A stretch of 64,000 nucleotides of DNA from Hofstenia miamia (lineage: Eukaryota; Xenacoelomorpha; Acoela; Hofsteniidae), in the NCBI GenBank assembly GCA_900660155.1, contig CABFPE010000047.1, positions 2,026,988 through 2,090,987 on the forward strand, read 5' to 3'. A program made the position numbers and the translations under genes. Under the pieces are notes generated by a model. The model had not been told where the DNA came from. It did not search any database and saw only the letters and a program-made list of their open reading frames with translations. Shown piece after piece: positions 1-14,900 of this stretch (its first letter is position 1; every line of letters starts with the position of its first letter).

Positions 1-3000
1 AAAATGAGAAGTAGGTTGTTTTTTTTTGATTGAGATAGAAATTAAACAAGTGAGACAGATAGGGTAGCACCAGTCAATAGGTTAAGCACTTTTCTTCTGG
101 AAGTTCCGCTTCGGCTGGAAGCCATAGGAATTGGTCATCTTGGTTGTTACCTAAAGTAGTCTCGTTACTTGGATGAATCACCAATGTTACATCTATTAAT
201 GTTATAAGTTCTAATCTAACCTGTTTCTTGGAATCGTGGCTGTATTGAACACTAACTAAACCTTCTGCAGAGTCAATTGAGTTTCTAGCTAAGTCTTACC
301 AGCCACCGATTCTACACTAACAAAGTGTAGCAAAGGAAGAAACCAAATTGGAACCACAGTGGAGAAGACCACTACTTACATGAAAAGGAAAATGACAAAT
401 AGAATGGAAAGAGGCAGCACTAAGAAAACTCAACAAAGCCCCTACAATGGAATTACAGACAATACAAATGTTGCCAGAAATGAGTAGCCAAGGAATCTAT
501 GAGATATTGAAAAGAAGTCACAAAACAGAGATAATAATGAAATCAGAAAATTAACAGAAAAATTCAAACAAATGGATGAAGAGAGAGAAGCAATTATAAA
601 TAAAGTAAAAAGCAACATGAGCAATTGTTTAGATGAACAAGAAAATTTGTTTTAACAAGATATAATAAGGCTAACACAACAGTTAGTGAATTCAAATAGA
701 AAGTTCATAGAACAAAAAAAAATTTAAGAATATGTAAAAAGAATAAAAAATAGAAAACTATTTTAAGATAACAAAATACAATTGCACAAAATAGAGCAAT
801 TATGGGATCAGTTAAGATTAATATGATTATCTGAAGATGAAAACAATAAGACACAACAAATTGAATTCATCAAATTTACATAGAAGAAGAAATCAAAAGA
901 GAATTGCAAGTGCTGAAAATAAAAGCAGGAATCAACAAAAAACCAAAGTTATCACAAAGAAGACAACAAACAAGAAAAACAGAAAATCATAAAAAACAAC
1001 AAAAGCAGTATCACAGAAATTAGAAGAAAAGAGAAATGTGATGAAAAACCAGAAATGAAGATTTGAAAAGTCAATTTTAATGGAACACAATAATAACAAA
1101 ACCACAACTTCATAACCTAATGAGTCCACAATTTGGGCTGGGAAGATCTGTTGATTGCCAGGAGCTACGTGTCACCCCATGCCTTGAGAAAGCACTCCTA
1201 AATTGTCGCCAAACTTAAGCAGTTATTTTCATAATCTAAAAATAATAAAAAGTAACAGAGAGAAAAGTAAACAGTAATTGAGGCTAGATAAAATCTATTG
1301 ACCATTCTCAACAGTGTTTCTCAATTTATACACGTTCAAAATAATAAATAACTACCTGTCTTAGTTTACAATCACAATTAATCATTAGCTATTCATGTTG
1401 TTGTTTTTCCCTTGCAAATCAAATTCAATTTGAGCAACACATTTAGCACCATCAAGGGGACATAATTTGTTTTGTAAACTTAAGCTCAAAATAACTTTTA
1501 CATCATAAAGACATTAATACAAAACAGATAAAAATAAATAATAATCACGAAAATTTCCCTGAGTGACTCTACATGCCCCCCTTTGCTCAAATTAATTTGG
1601 TGGCAATAGGTGGAGAGTAGTACCTGAAACTATATGTTGAGTGGCCATCACCATTTCCATTGCTAATTCACCTTCCCATTGTTCTAATTCAGCATACTGC
1701 AGCTCGCGTGAGAATTGCATTAAGACCTCTCTCTGTGTTACAACTTTGTCTTTTAGCTTGAAATAGTGGATTGTAGGCAACTGGTTGCTGATGGGACAAT
1801 TCTTTCTTAAGTTGTTTAAACGATGAGTAAAGGTATCATGGAATCTTTCGTAAAGGCAGAATCCTTTCAGAGCAATCATTAAGGTCATCAAGGCATCTGT
1901 GTCAGATGTATGGGCATCCTCAGGTCAAATCTGAGTGTCGGGATAAAAATGATTGAACACATCTCACAACAACCCCATCTGGGTTGCATGATCCATGAAT
2001 AAAGAGCAGAACTCTTGTACCTGACTTAAGGTCATCTCATTGGGATTGGAAACATTGGTGTGAAGCATTGTGATTATTTCAATCCGTTTTGTTACATCAT
2101 AATATCTCGTGGTCATTTCTATGTTATTGATCCACATCAGGTCTCCAGCAGCTTGAAAAAGAATTAACACTCAGGGATCAGTAGTCTGTACAGTTTTGTG
2201 GATCTTCCTCAATTGCTTGCTAATTGAAGTTCCTCTATTAAAGACATCACAAATCATTAACTTTCCATCTAGAAAAATTCTCTCTTTGTTATCCCAGCTA
2301 GTAACCACATTAGCGATAGATGCTTGAGTAAATGCAAGATTAGACAACACAGATGAAGGGATACAAGATGACACTGAAGTGGGTGGAATTGTCACCTTAC
2401 TTTCATCACATGGTGAAGGCATGGGTGCACTCAGGCAAGTGGGGGTTGAATTTCTACCTTCTCCAGATTGAATCATCTGTGCAAACTGATCAGTGATCTT
2501 CTCGGCCCAATCCCCTAAAGCTTCGTGTAATGTGGCATGAGTAACAAATTCGCCAACAGGAACCTTTAAGAGATTGTCTTCTTCTGACTAAGCCATCTGG
2601 GTTTTTAATTCATGAATTTGTAACTCCAATGCAACAGTAGATTCTAGCATTCACATTTCCATTTTCTGGTATGCAACATGTTGAGTGTTGAGCTTGGCTT
2701 GGAGAGATTCAACTTGACGCTCACTATCCATTCTCATAGCTACTTGCTGTGATAATGCATCTTTTAAGTGCTCAATCTCCATTTGTTGAGTATCAAAGTG
2801 TGGCAAAGAGTTCATCACATTATCAACATGATTCAAAGGACGGAATGGAATGGGAGGAGCATTCTGTGTATTCAATATTCTGTGAGGCCTTTGCTGGACA
2901 TCAGGGCTGCTAGTACCCTCACGTGGATAGGGACTGGTTGATGCAAGATGATCATGCATTTGAGTAGTTTGGGTAGGAGAAGTCAGAGGACAGAAGCTTA

Positions 3001-6000
3001 ACAATGATCCAATGGTGCAAGAGGCAACGTCCTGGTTGCCAACGCTTACACAGGGGACAATCCATTCTGGAGGAGTCCCAAAAGTAGGAGAACAAGTAAC
3101 TGTATGATTTGAATCTATTAATTATAAAGCAAATGACAAGAAATAAGAACTATGCCTACTGACAGTTGGGAGCACTTCCCAACCACAAAAGAAACACACA
3201 GCTCATGAAAATCACAGGATCCAAACCCAATTGTGGGATAGGGCGATAAGGCGGCAGTTGGTACTAACTCCAACACATAAAGCACTGAGACAAAAGCAGA
3301 ATTGTAAAGAGTAAAACCACAAACATAAACCATGCAGAACACTTGAAAATGATTGTTGCCTTCCCAATGGGAAGAACAAGGATCTGTATACATCAGTTGG
3401 TAGATTTGCACTGAAATCCAATTGCCATCAGGGGAAACAACTATCCCAGCTGACAAGCACAAGAACTCAAACAAGACCAAATCCAAACCATCAAAAGAGA
3501 CAACAGAGAATATGTCGTTATCACGTCAGCGTCCTGTCACAGTTGCCATGTAGAATCGTGGGCTGTAATTATACTAGAAAACTATTTGACTCTGCAGAAG
3601 GTTTAGCATAGAAATACAACAGCCCTGATTCTGGGGAAAGCAGATAAAGAGAGAACAATACTAATATAAACATTGGTAATTCATCCAAGTAATCAATACT
3701 TTAGGTAACTCCAAGATGACCAACTCACATGGCTTCCAGCTGAAGCGAAGTCTTCAGGAACAGTTTAGTGCTTGACTTAGTGCATGGTGCTACCCTATTT
3801 GTCTCACTTATTAATTTCTATCTCATACACAAAATAAACATCTCATTTTCATTGTTAGTTCTCAGCTCACTAAATAATAGTCTGTAATTGCCAGACATTC
3901 ATGTTAGCCAACAGCATGGTATCATCACAGTGTCATAAAATATAAGTGCATGTACATGTTGAATATTGAATGAGAGATTTATTATTTCCTTAGCTGTAAC
4001 TGTATTCATAACCTAATGAGTCCACAATTTGGGCTGGGAAGATCTGTCGATCGCCAGGAGCTACATGTTGCCCCATGCCTTGAGAAAGCACTCCCAAATT
4101 GTTGCTGAACTTAAGCAGTTATTTTCATAATCAAAGAATAATAAAAAGTAACAGAGAGAAAAGTAAACAGTAATTGAGGCTAGATAAAATCTATTGACCT
4201 TTCTCAACAGTGTTTCTCAATTTATACACGTTCAAAATAATAAATAACTACCTGTCTTAGTTTACAATCACAGTTAATCACTAGCTATTCATGTTGTCGT
4301 TTTTCCCTTGCAAATCAAATTCAATTTGAGCAACACATTTAGCACCATCAAGGGGACATAATTTGCTTTTGTAATAAAAAAATTTATGGACATGCACACA
4401 AAGTAGGTGATAATATAGAATCATGGGCTGGAATGGTAATTTAAATAGAAAACTAATTGACTCTGCAGAAGGTTTTAGGTAGTGTTCATACAAAGGCAGC
4501 CCCAATTCTAGAAGTTAGAATAGCAAAGAACTTATAGATATAACATTGGTAATTCATCCAAGTAAGTAGTTACTTTAGGTAAAATCCAAGTTGACCAATT
4601 TGTATGGCTTCCAGCCAAAGCAAAGTATCCAGAATGAATTAAAGTGCTTAACCTGAGTGACTGGTGCTACCCTATTTGTCTCACTTTTAATTTCTTTCTC
4701 ACATTGAAAAGTAAAGCATCTCATTTTCATTGTTATCTCTCATCTCACTAGTTAATAGTCTGTAATTGCCAGACATTTGCATTAGCCAACAGCATAGTAT
4801 CATCACAGTGTTGTAATTTATAAGTGCATGTATGTGTTGAACTTCAAATGAGAGGTTTATTATTACCCTATACCTAACTGTATACATAACCTAAATGGTC
4901 CACAATTTGGGCTGGATAATCTGAAAGACCTCCAGGAGCTATGTGTCACCCTGTACTTGAGAAAGCACTCCCAAATTGTTGCCTAACTTAAGCAATTATT
5001 TTCATATTGAAAAATAATAAAAGGTAAATATGAAGAAAAGCATCTCATTTTCATTGTTATCTCTCATCTCACTAGTTAATAGTCTGTAATTACCAGACAT
5101 TTGCATTAGCCAACAGCATAGTATCATCACAGTGTTGTAATTTATAAGTGCATGTATGTGCTGAACTTCAAATGAGAGGTTTATTATTACCCTATACCTA
5201 ACTGTATACATAACCTAAATGGTCCACAATTTGGGCTGGATAATCTGAAAGACCTCCAGGAGCTATGTGTCNAACATTGGTAATTCATCCAAGTAAGTAG
5301 TTACTTTAGGTAAAATCCAAGTTGACCAATTTGTATGGCTTCCAGCCAAAGCAAAGTATCCAGAATGAATTAAAGTGCTTAACCTGAGTGACTGGTGCTA
5401 CCCTATTTGTCTCACTTTTAATTTCTTTCTCACATTGAAAATAAAGCATCTCATTTTCATTGTTATCTCTCATCTCACTAGTTAATAGTCTGTAATTACC
5501 AGACATTTGCATTAGCCAATAGCATAGTATCATCACAGTGTTGTAATTTATAAGTGCATGTATGTGTTGAACTTCAAATGAGAGGTTTATTATTACCCTA
5601 TACCTAACTGTATACATAACCTAAATGGTCCACAATTTGGGCTGGATAATCTGAAAGACCTCCAGGAGCTATGTGTCACCCTGTACTTGAGAAAGCACTC
5701 CCAAATTGTTGCCTAACTTAAGCAATTATTTTCATATTGAAAAATAATAAAAGGTAAATATGAAGGTAAAACAGTAGTTGAAGCTAGATAAAATCTATTA
5801 ACCTTTCTCAACAAGTTCTCTCAGTTTTATACAAAAATGAGTTAACTACCTGCCTTTGTTTAAATTTGAAATGTTAATGTAATTTAACCATGCTAGACAA
5901 TTATGTTTGAGCAATAAAAATCAGCACCATCAAGGGGACAACAAACTAGCAATAGCAAACTAAGATTGAAATTAAAAATGTGACATCTTGCTGACATAAA

Positions 6001-9000
6001 TACAAAAATTAAAATAAATGCTCTATAATATTTCACCAATTTTTTCCCCAAGTGACTCTACAATAAGGTACATACATTTACACAGAAAAAGTAACTCACA
6101 TTAATTGAGTAAGAAAATTAAAGACCATATGGTCTAGTCTTTATACACTTAAAAAAGTAATACATAATAATGAATATATACTAAGTAGCAATAATATACT
6201 GCATTTTCAAAATTTTAAAAGGGTAATCACAAACATTGAAGATGGGACATTGGATGGAGAAGCAGAATTCAAATTACTATGCAAAAATAATGACAATGTA
6301 CATGAAATGGATGACTTAGATAGCCACCAGAAGAAAATTATGATGAATTCCAATGTGATGTTCAAAACAGGGACATACAAACAAGAATAGTGCCTGTAAT
6401 GGCAGCTAAAAATAAAAATATATATGACCCTGAAACATGGGATTTAAATTTATTAACTGACTTAAGGAATTTAGAAGAGAACAATGCACCAACCATTGAA
6501 GAAGAGAATACAAAGAGAGAAGAAGACCAAGGAACAACCAATAAACAGGAGAAGGAGAGTGAAAAGATCATCTCAAACCAGACACTCATTCAAGGATGAA
6601 AGAGACAAGAATGATAAAATGATGAATAAGCATTGATGAGTGAGAAGGCATCCTAGTAGTCCTCATAGCCAATTCAAGAGCAAGGGGACAAATGGAAATC
6701 AAAAATCTCCCACTAATAGTTTGCAATGCTGATTCAAGGCCACGCAGATGACTAGTGCACAACAGTAGAGCAACTTTCCTTTGGATAGTCCACACTGCTG
6801 ATTCAAGGGCAAGGGGTAATACAGAGTTCTGAGGAAGATGAAAGTGGAGGAAGAACTGTAGTGATATGAAAGTGATTCAAGGCAGACAGTACAATGGAGT
6901 CCATAACTAGTCAATTACTAACAGAGCACTTGAACAGAAGCTGATGAAGGGCAACCAGCAACAGGCCATCAGTACTGGTTCATAGCTGATGGACTGTGAA
7001 CCAAGCACCATACAAGGATATGATTAAGATTCACTCAAAAGATATATTGCTACATGTCCCCTCAGAAACTAACACAACATCTGAAAGAACAGTAGAGTCA
7101 AGAGAAAGAGAAAAGAGAATGTTGAAAATTGATGGTGACACATTGAATGCATATCTCATGGGAACAAAAAAATGCAACACAATTTGTTCAAAAAGCTATC
7201 ACCTAAAGCAATAACCCACATATAAAAGATAATGAAAACAGAAGGCACAAGCATACCATTAATACTCAATAAATATAATTGACCCATGGTAAACACACTA
7301 ATAAGCTACCCAAGAGAGATGAATGAAACACTAGAGAGACTGTACATGTGGAGTACAGTGCACATCACATTTGATGAAGAATTCAAGCTGTCCAGTGTCT
7401 AGAACATAATAGCATACAAAAAAGAAATAGCTATGATAGAAGAAACAAACATTAATGTAGAAAATTATATATGTACTAAAAGGCAAAGAATTCAATATAA
7501 ATCTGGAGAATCAAATTGATCAAACATTAAGGATGGTGAAAGTACAAAAGGTGCAAATAATAATAATTTGCAAAGACAACACTAGCAAAACTACTAAAGT
7601 TTCTGTACAAGATGAGCATATAAGTACAAACTATATTTTTATATGAGAAAAGGCCAATGGAGACACTAATATCAAAGCTAATAAAGTTTGATTGGCAGAT
7701 AGGTTCTTGGGCACAGGCATACCACATCATGGTAGACCCATGTATTGCCAAAGAGGTGTACAGCCAAGTAAAGACAATAGAGATGATGACAGACACACAG
7801 ACAGTCTACAAAAAGCAAGTACATTATTCATAAAATGCAGCCTCAATCAAAGGCAGGAGCATTTGAAGCAAATAGACAAAATGTGGCAAAATATAAAACT
7901 AGTAAAGAAAACAAGTGAACCATGGCCAGAAATCAAAATAGCAACACCATCAAAGATATATCACAAAACAGTTTAACAGGTACTACAAAAAATCAACAGT
8001 GCATATGAACTCAACTCAAAAAAGGATTTCAAAACAATGATGTTTAAAAGAAAGTAACACACTGGAAATCAGATACAGAACAACAGCATGGATGCTAGCA
8101 ATATTTCTAACAGAAGTTGAACAGATAAAACTGCCAAACTTAAAGAGACAAAGAACCCAACTAACAAAGGCCAAGAGATACAAGATTGCATTCTCACCAA
8201 TGAATACTAATACAAGAAACTGGCTGTTAAAAGGACATGTGGAGAAACTGAACTCACCAGACAAAATGAAAAAGACCACTACAGATAATAGAAAAGCACA
8301 TCAGCAGGATAATTACAAACCAGAGCCTGATGGGGACAGATGTTGATAATGAAGATACCCAACAAAACTGAAATATGCACTGGTTTTCAACAAACCAATG
8401 AGGAAGTATATGTGGGGAGCTACATCCAAAACTAAGTTGTCACAAATAGAGGAACAACCATGTATCACAACAAAAAAATCCTAAAACAAAGAATAGAAGA
8501 CACTAATGAAATAACACAGAAGATAAAAATAAAAAACATACAGATGTCAATAGACAATGAAATGAAGAGATGTCAAAAAGAAATCCTGAGATGCTTGTTC
8601 ATCAAAGTAATGAAAAGTGCAGAGCTAATGAAAGAATAACTGAACTGTCAAAATATGGGAAATGATAATGAAAAGCCAATGAGAAATTCAATTAGAAGAA
8701 GAGCTATTAACATCAACACAGTTGATATTGTCTCCAAGAACACAAGAAAGAATCAATAAAAAATGGGGTAGCACAAGCCTGGCAAGTACAATTGAATGGG
8801 TCAATACAGACAACAAATGATTCCTGATAGAAATAAAGATTACAAAAGAGAAACAGACAGAAATAGTCAAAAGTATTTCCAATATATATGAGAAAATTGA
8901 AGAATTGTTAAAACCATACAATCAGTAGGCAGTCAATGCAGAATGCATAACATCCAATATAGAGATTACTCCACAAATGATAACAAAAATAAAAATAGGA

Positions 9001-9990
9001 CTCACATAGAAATTCTGGGAAAAATCAACAACAGCAAGAGGAACTACCCTGACATAATAGGGTTAGCAACATCACTGATAACAAAAGACAGATATGAAAT
9101 AATAGAAGACAATTTAGAAACAAATATCTTAAAATGCACCCCACCAGAAAATATATTGATTCTGATGTTCATGCTGAGATGGAGATTACCAAAGGACAAA
9201 ACTGTGGCAAAATCGTTCTTACAATAGCATAACTCATATGTAAATACAAAAGAAAAAGCCAGGCTAGTGGTAGAAAAAGTGACAACAACACAGAGAAAAT
9301 ATTTGTCAAAGGCAACATAATGCCATATGATTTATATAATAAAGCAGAACTGATAAATAAACAATTAGAGGTGTTGAGATAAGAAATAGAAAAGAAAAGC
9401 ATAGAAGCAGTGATATTGTTCTTAGTAGTCAATGACATAGTTTGTCTGGATATCTGGAATAGAGAATACTGTTATTACAATGTTTTAAAGAGGATAGAAA
9501 TAATCACAATTATCAGGATGAACAAGAACAACCCAGAAGAAATAACAGAAAAAGAACTGTGGGAAAATATAAGTTTCTTTTACAAGGATGTGACAAATAC
9601 ACAAAGCCTACTAAAAGTACTTCAGTTCTTTTACCTGAAAATGAAATGTGAGAGGAACTAGCACACATAAGTAGAGCTGATGTGCAGATAATGCTGATGA
9701 TAACTCTAAAATGATAACACATATACTAAAAATTCTACAAAATATTCACTGAAAAAATGAGTGAGTTGAGGGAGATCACTATGATTTCAGAAGCAATAAA
9801 AATGAAAAGATTCCTCAAATATGAAAATGTCATAACAACAGTAAAGGAGGCAGTATTAAAGATGATGAAGTAACCTGAGCTTATAAACATAAGCTGGAAT
9901 GCACCACAAGCCAAAACATTAATTAAATGGGCAGATGCACTAGTGCATGGAGAAAAGGCTGTACTAAAATAAATGCAAACTTAGGGGGCA
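1..9990. mobile_element. Nested LTR-element-like fossils (family unresolved)
   Basis: Repeated LTR-like blocks lie at about 1108-1577, 3540-4370, 4418-5030, 5038-5271 and 5273-6061. An inverted part copy lies at 1-300. The blocks run from TGTCACAG to GACTCTACA and would be about 1 kb when full. On the minus strand a purine tract (AAAGGGGGGCA) sits just before the block starting TGTAGAGTCAC near 1573; a similar tract on the plus strand sits at about 9980. Remnants of coding DNA lie between: minus strand about 3000-1590, with a glutamine-rich coiled-coil-like part, and plus strand about 370-1100 and 6240-9960. The two strands share a related segment near 2000-2170 and 9410-9660, so two related elements are nested in opposite directions. 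Both are heavily broken (tens of breaks) and look old. No reverse transcriptase motif was recognised. Confidence 0.5.
4418..6061. repeat. Tandem near-identical LTR-like copies across a single N
   Basis: The DNA after the N at 5272 repeats that from about 4543 almost exactly, and 5038-5271 repeats about 4730-4970. Near-identity on both sides of one N suggests unresolved repeat copies or haplotypes joined in scaffolding rather than true tandem repeats. Confidence 0.65.
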
Positions 9991-11840
9991 TGTGTAATCC
10001 TTCTTAATTCTGCTGATTTCTGCAAAAGGAGAATATCAAAAAAGAAAGTAAAAGAAATTATTATCAGATAATTTCAATGATTAACAAATTAAGTCATTTG
10101 ATTTGAATTGATGTATAAGCAAAGGCCTGTCATTGAAATGTTTGACAAAAATCTGATTACAAATCACTTCTTGTTAATTTTAAAGGAGCCACACAGACAA
10201 TCTATATGAATTTAAATATTTATAGCCACAGGTATTTGTTTTACTAATAGTAGAATTAGTTGTAAAACAATGTAGAAGGTGATGAAGTAAATTCTTTGGA
10301 ATTGATTTAATTTTGATATTTATTCATAATTTGATATATTATCTAAATGTCTAGTAAGTGATTCATGTATAGTAGTGGTCAGGAATCCATGACTGGAATG
10401 ATTCAAGGTTCTTTGCCCATGACCATGAGCTGCACTTAAGTTAGGTATACAACTAAGGGATTTTCTCTCACTACTCACTTAGCTAGCTATCATTTTGTTT
10501 TTCTACTGCATATATTAACAAATTCATATTAACAAATTCAACATAGGCTAGTTAGCCAACTGTAAGGATTAACCTTTTGTTTTAGGTACAAATTGTTGAC
10601 TATAATATGACCTATAAAAAGACTGTATTATGATCAGTATTATAACTTATTTAATTGTAGGATAGGTAGCAGCAAGCCTTTCTATTCTTTATCTAAATTG
10701 CCATTGAGGGTTATTGTTAAGTTATATTTATTAAATCAAAATTAAGTAAACAAACTTACAGCTAGTGCTTTTTCTGGCTACCCAAATAGTAAAAGTAGTC
10801 AATGTGAAACTCACAACAATAGTAGCTATCAGTTACAATTGGGAACAGAGTTTAGTTGAATTGTCTCAATAACATAGTTAGCACCACACTAAACTAAGGT
10901 TCACATAAGTTTTGTGTTTGAGCTGAAGCATTTATGAAAAGAAGGAAAATGCATCATGATGGATTGTTCAATGATTAAAGGATTAGCATCAAGCAGAAGC
11001 CCTTGGTTAAGAAACGGATTGCTGATTGAACAATGTGGAGCTTACCTAAATAGTATACATTAGATGGAAAATTAATACAGTTAATTATTACTTTGAAGTA
11101 TGTGCTGCTCAGTAATCAATTGATTCAAAGTGTTGCTCTATTTTCACCAACCAAGTCAGATACCAAATTTATAGACTTGTTACATGCTAGAAAGGCCTGG
11201 AATGAGATGCAACATGATGTATTGGTACCAACAACAATAATATTAGCTGTAATAAGTGATGAGTGTATTCCTGCTGTTCGTGGAGGAATGAATATTATAA
11301 AAGTGTCAACATCTTTTCCTTCAAATAGAATTTTTAATTTTTTTCACTGTAACTGAATGCAGGTGTTTGTTAATTTTACTATAGACTAATAAGATTTAGT
11401 AAGGGCAACATAATTGATGGTAAATCAAGTATTTGTACTAATAAATATCATTCCATCACTTAAGAAAATCCAACCTAATTAATCTTTGATTCAAAGCAAA
11501 CAAAACTCCATGATCAGCAGCTAAACTAACTACTTTCATTTAGGTAAAAGAACAAATGAGATCACAAATTCCAAATGTGAACCAGTTTATCATTTCTACT
11601 CAAATATAGTATGTTATTCATGCTTCCCTATAATTCAATATAATAATAGCATGTAGTTGCCATGAATTCTTGCAGTGAAGAATCTATGGGGTATTTTGGG
11701 GTAATTCCCTTCTGGGAAATGTTGTTATCCCCCTTGAAAAAAGTTTTTCATTTTCTAATGAAAACTTATGCATAATAATATTCAGCATGCACTACAGGGC
11801 CACAGAAGCCTCCATTCATTATTATTAATTTTCATTTTGT
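9991..11840. other. AT-rich stretch, no gene recognised
   Basis: The start may be the LTR-like end of the plus-strand fossil, because a purine tract stands just before it. The rest is AT-rich with only short open frames, the longest near 11093-11356, and none resembles a known family. Confidence 0.4.
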
Positions 11841-11989
11841 ATTATAGAGGTATGAGATCAGGCCAGGCATGGTCTTAGAAAATTTTGAATAGAGTTTTTA
11901 AATTATTTTTTTGAATTATTTAAAAAAACTATTATTTTAGAAGTTATTTAAAATCTAATCATATTTTACAAATAGTGCAATGATTTAAG

Positions 11990-14900
11990 AGGTTCTTCAC
12001 AAAACAAAAGCAAATCAAATTATGATGTATTATTAAGAGATAAGAAAAAATTAAATAAATGTAGAAATGTTGTAAGATTTATAAAAGAAAATACTCAATT
12101 AGTTGACTTTAATGAATCTATGGGTGGAAATATTCAAGGAAAAGGATTCAAGAAAAACAAAGTATCTACAAAGAAAAAGAGTTTCTCACTTAATTGTAAT
12201 TGCATGACTCAAGGGAAAAAGAAGTCTTTTCCACTGAAAGTTTATGACAACATGCTTGGACTTACATTTACAGATATGGATAAATTACATAGAGAATATA
12301 TTTTGGAAGCTTACTATTTAGGTCAAAATGGTATGCCTTATGGAAAGCCAATTATTTCTGATCCAATTGCTCAATCCTTCATAGATCTTTTAGCAAAGAG
12401 ATATAATAAAATACAAGATAATACTGAAAATTCTAAGTGAGTATTTGGGAATCTTGTAAAACTTGCAGGAGTTACAGGTAACAATAAGAATCAAAAAGGC
12501 AAAAAAATTAAGCATCAAACTGTTTTCTACTACAATGATCCTTCCCAATTAATTTATTGTTTATAATTACTTCCTTTTCAAACAATGCTGGAAAATTTAT
12601 AATGAAATTATTCAGTTAATTGACAAATTAGTAAGATTAAAAACTATTACTAACAAAAATGTTAAGAAGTTTTACATTAAATTACAAAATTAATTTTCTT
12701 AAGGAGGTCCTAGGTTCTCTGTTGGGAAATTAATGTCACTTCTTTTTATATTGTAAATATGACTGAAACTCCACATTTCTAAATTCAAATTATGAAAATG
12801 TTATAGGCAAACCTTTGGATTTCACAGTAAAATTTGTAAATCCCATAAGATTGCATGCACAACTTCATTACATTTGCCTAGCTCAAATAAATATGTCATT
12901 CTCCTGGTACAATATTTGTGAAGAACATAAGAACAGCAAGGTTGAATATTCCCATGATGAGGGTGTTACCTGGACACAAGTTACATTTCCTAACAGTATT
13001 TACCATTACAAAGATATCCCCACATATACAAACAATTAAATTGTAGCAAATGGACATAGGTCAATAGAAAATCCAGCCAGCACATTAATAGCATATTTAA
13101 TGAAAATGCTTACAAGGTAGTTAATTTCCTAGGTCCTAAATGTCATTAAAATTTGATAAAAAATTTAGTGATCTGCTATGTTTTGCTAATGACTTTATTA
13201 ATCAAATTTATTGGTGTAATTTTTAATCAATGTTAACCAAGAGTAAATTTTAGATCACATTCCTAACATTACAAAAGGCATTGATTACATTTAAATTAAT
13301 TGTTGACTGATAAGTGATTTATAAAGGAAATTCTAGTGATATAGTACTTACTGTTCCCACAAATGATTAGTATCAAGTTATACATTTACAAAACAACCTT
13401 TACACAAACTATTCAACAAAATTAACACAAATGAAATAAGAGAAATAAGAATATGCATTACTGACAGTCAAAATCAAATTATTAATTTAAATGATAATCA
13501 TGCTCATTTGGTATTTTTAGTCAAATCAAATTGTTTTTAATTTTAATTTTACTAAAATTTATATTGACATGACTAAATCTAAGAAAACGTATGAAAGCTA
13601 TTTAAAGAGAAACAATGTTTTCCATAAGGGAAGGAGCTTTCCCCTTAAGAGTTAATTATATTAACCTACAAGTAACAAGCAATAATAACAAATTAGAAGA
13701 ACCAAAAGTAACTAATAGATCTAAAATTATTGAGTTCAGCTTAGAAACTCCAAGTTAACAAAAGAGAATGGAGATAAAAATGTTATTAAAAAAAGTTTTC
13801 CTAGAGTGAGTAACAGTTTGACATTACAAGAACATGATTTTTAAAACTATTGTAAAATTAATTTCACTCTTACATAAGTTTGAGTTTGTCAAATGCCAGA
13901 AAAATGAATTTCTTGTTCTTTTATATAGAAATGACTGACTTCAGAAATCCAACAATTCTAGAAAAAATGAATATATTTAATTTGTTCTCCAGACTCCAAT
14001 TATAATTCCTTCATCAGGTAATATTCAGAATAAAAACAATTATAAGATTACAGTTGATAATTCAACAGATATTATACCTTATGATTGGCTTAATGCTTGT
14101 ATAGATGTGAAAATTAAAATAGTTAAACTTGATAAAGCATGATTTGTTGCATGTTAATATTAGTGATGTTTACTCACATTTTAACAGAGTATTTGAGGAA
14201 TATAATAATAATCTTAGAAATTTTTCAAAGTTTCCCATTTACATAACATGCTTGAGTATTCAGAATTGTAAGAATGAACTTGACTTTGATACCTTTAATT
14301 CTACTGAAATTTATTCATATCAGTTAGAATTAGGAAATTATAATTTTTATCCATAAGTAGAGATTAATCTAACTAGTGAGTTTCCAAAACTATTTACAGA
14401 ATTTGTACAATACTATGATGGTGCAATGACTTTTCAAATAGCCTATTTATAAACCCTTCTGATTTTAAGGAGAAAATTTAATAATTGTATTTAATTTATC
14501 TAAACAAAAAGATCCATCTCACAATGCTATCAATGAAATTAGATTTAAATATGTTTTACAAGGTGCTCCTGCAGATGTATTTAAATTATATTCATTGATT
14601 ATGTATGAACACATCTGTGAATACAACATCAAATCAAGCTACTTTGACAATTTAAGGAAAAAATACTTTCTTTTTCCTTTATATACAGATGACAGAATAT
14701 AAGAAGCATTACCTTACAGAAAGACAAATTAACCAGTTAGAAAAAGCTTACAAAAGAAAGCTTGTGATATTAAAATTTTTACAAAACAATTTAATGCAGT
14801 GAAAAAAAGTGGTGGTGCTTTGTCCCCCTTACTTATGGCAGCTGCTCCATTAATTGGAAAGTATGCATGCAGAACCATTAGTTACTGGTGTAATGGGAGA

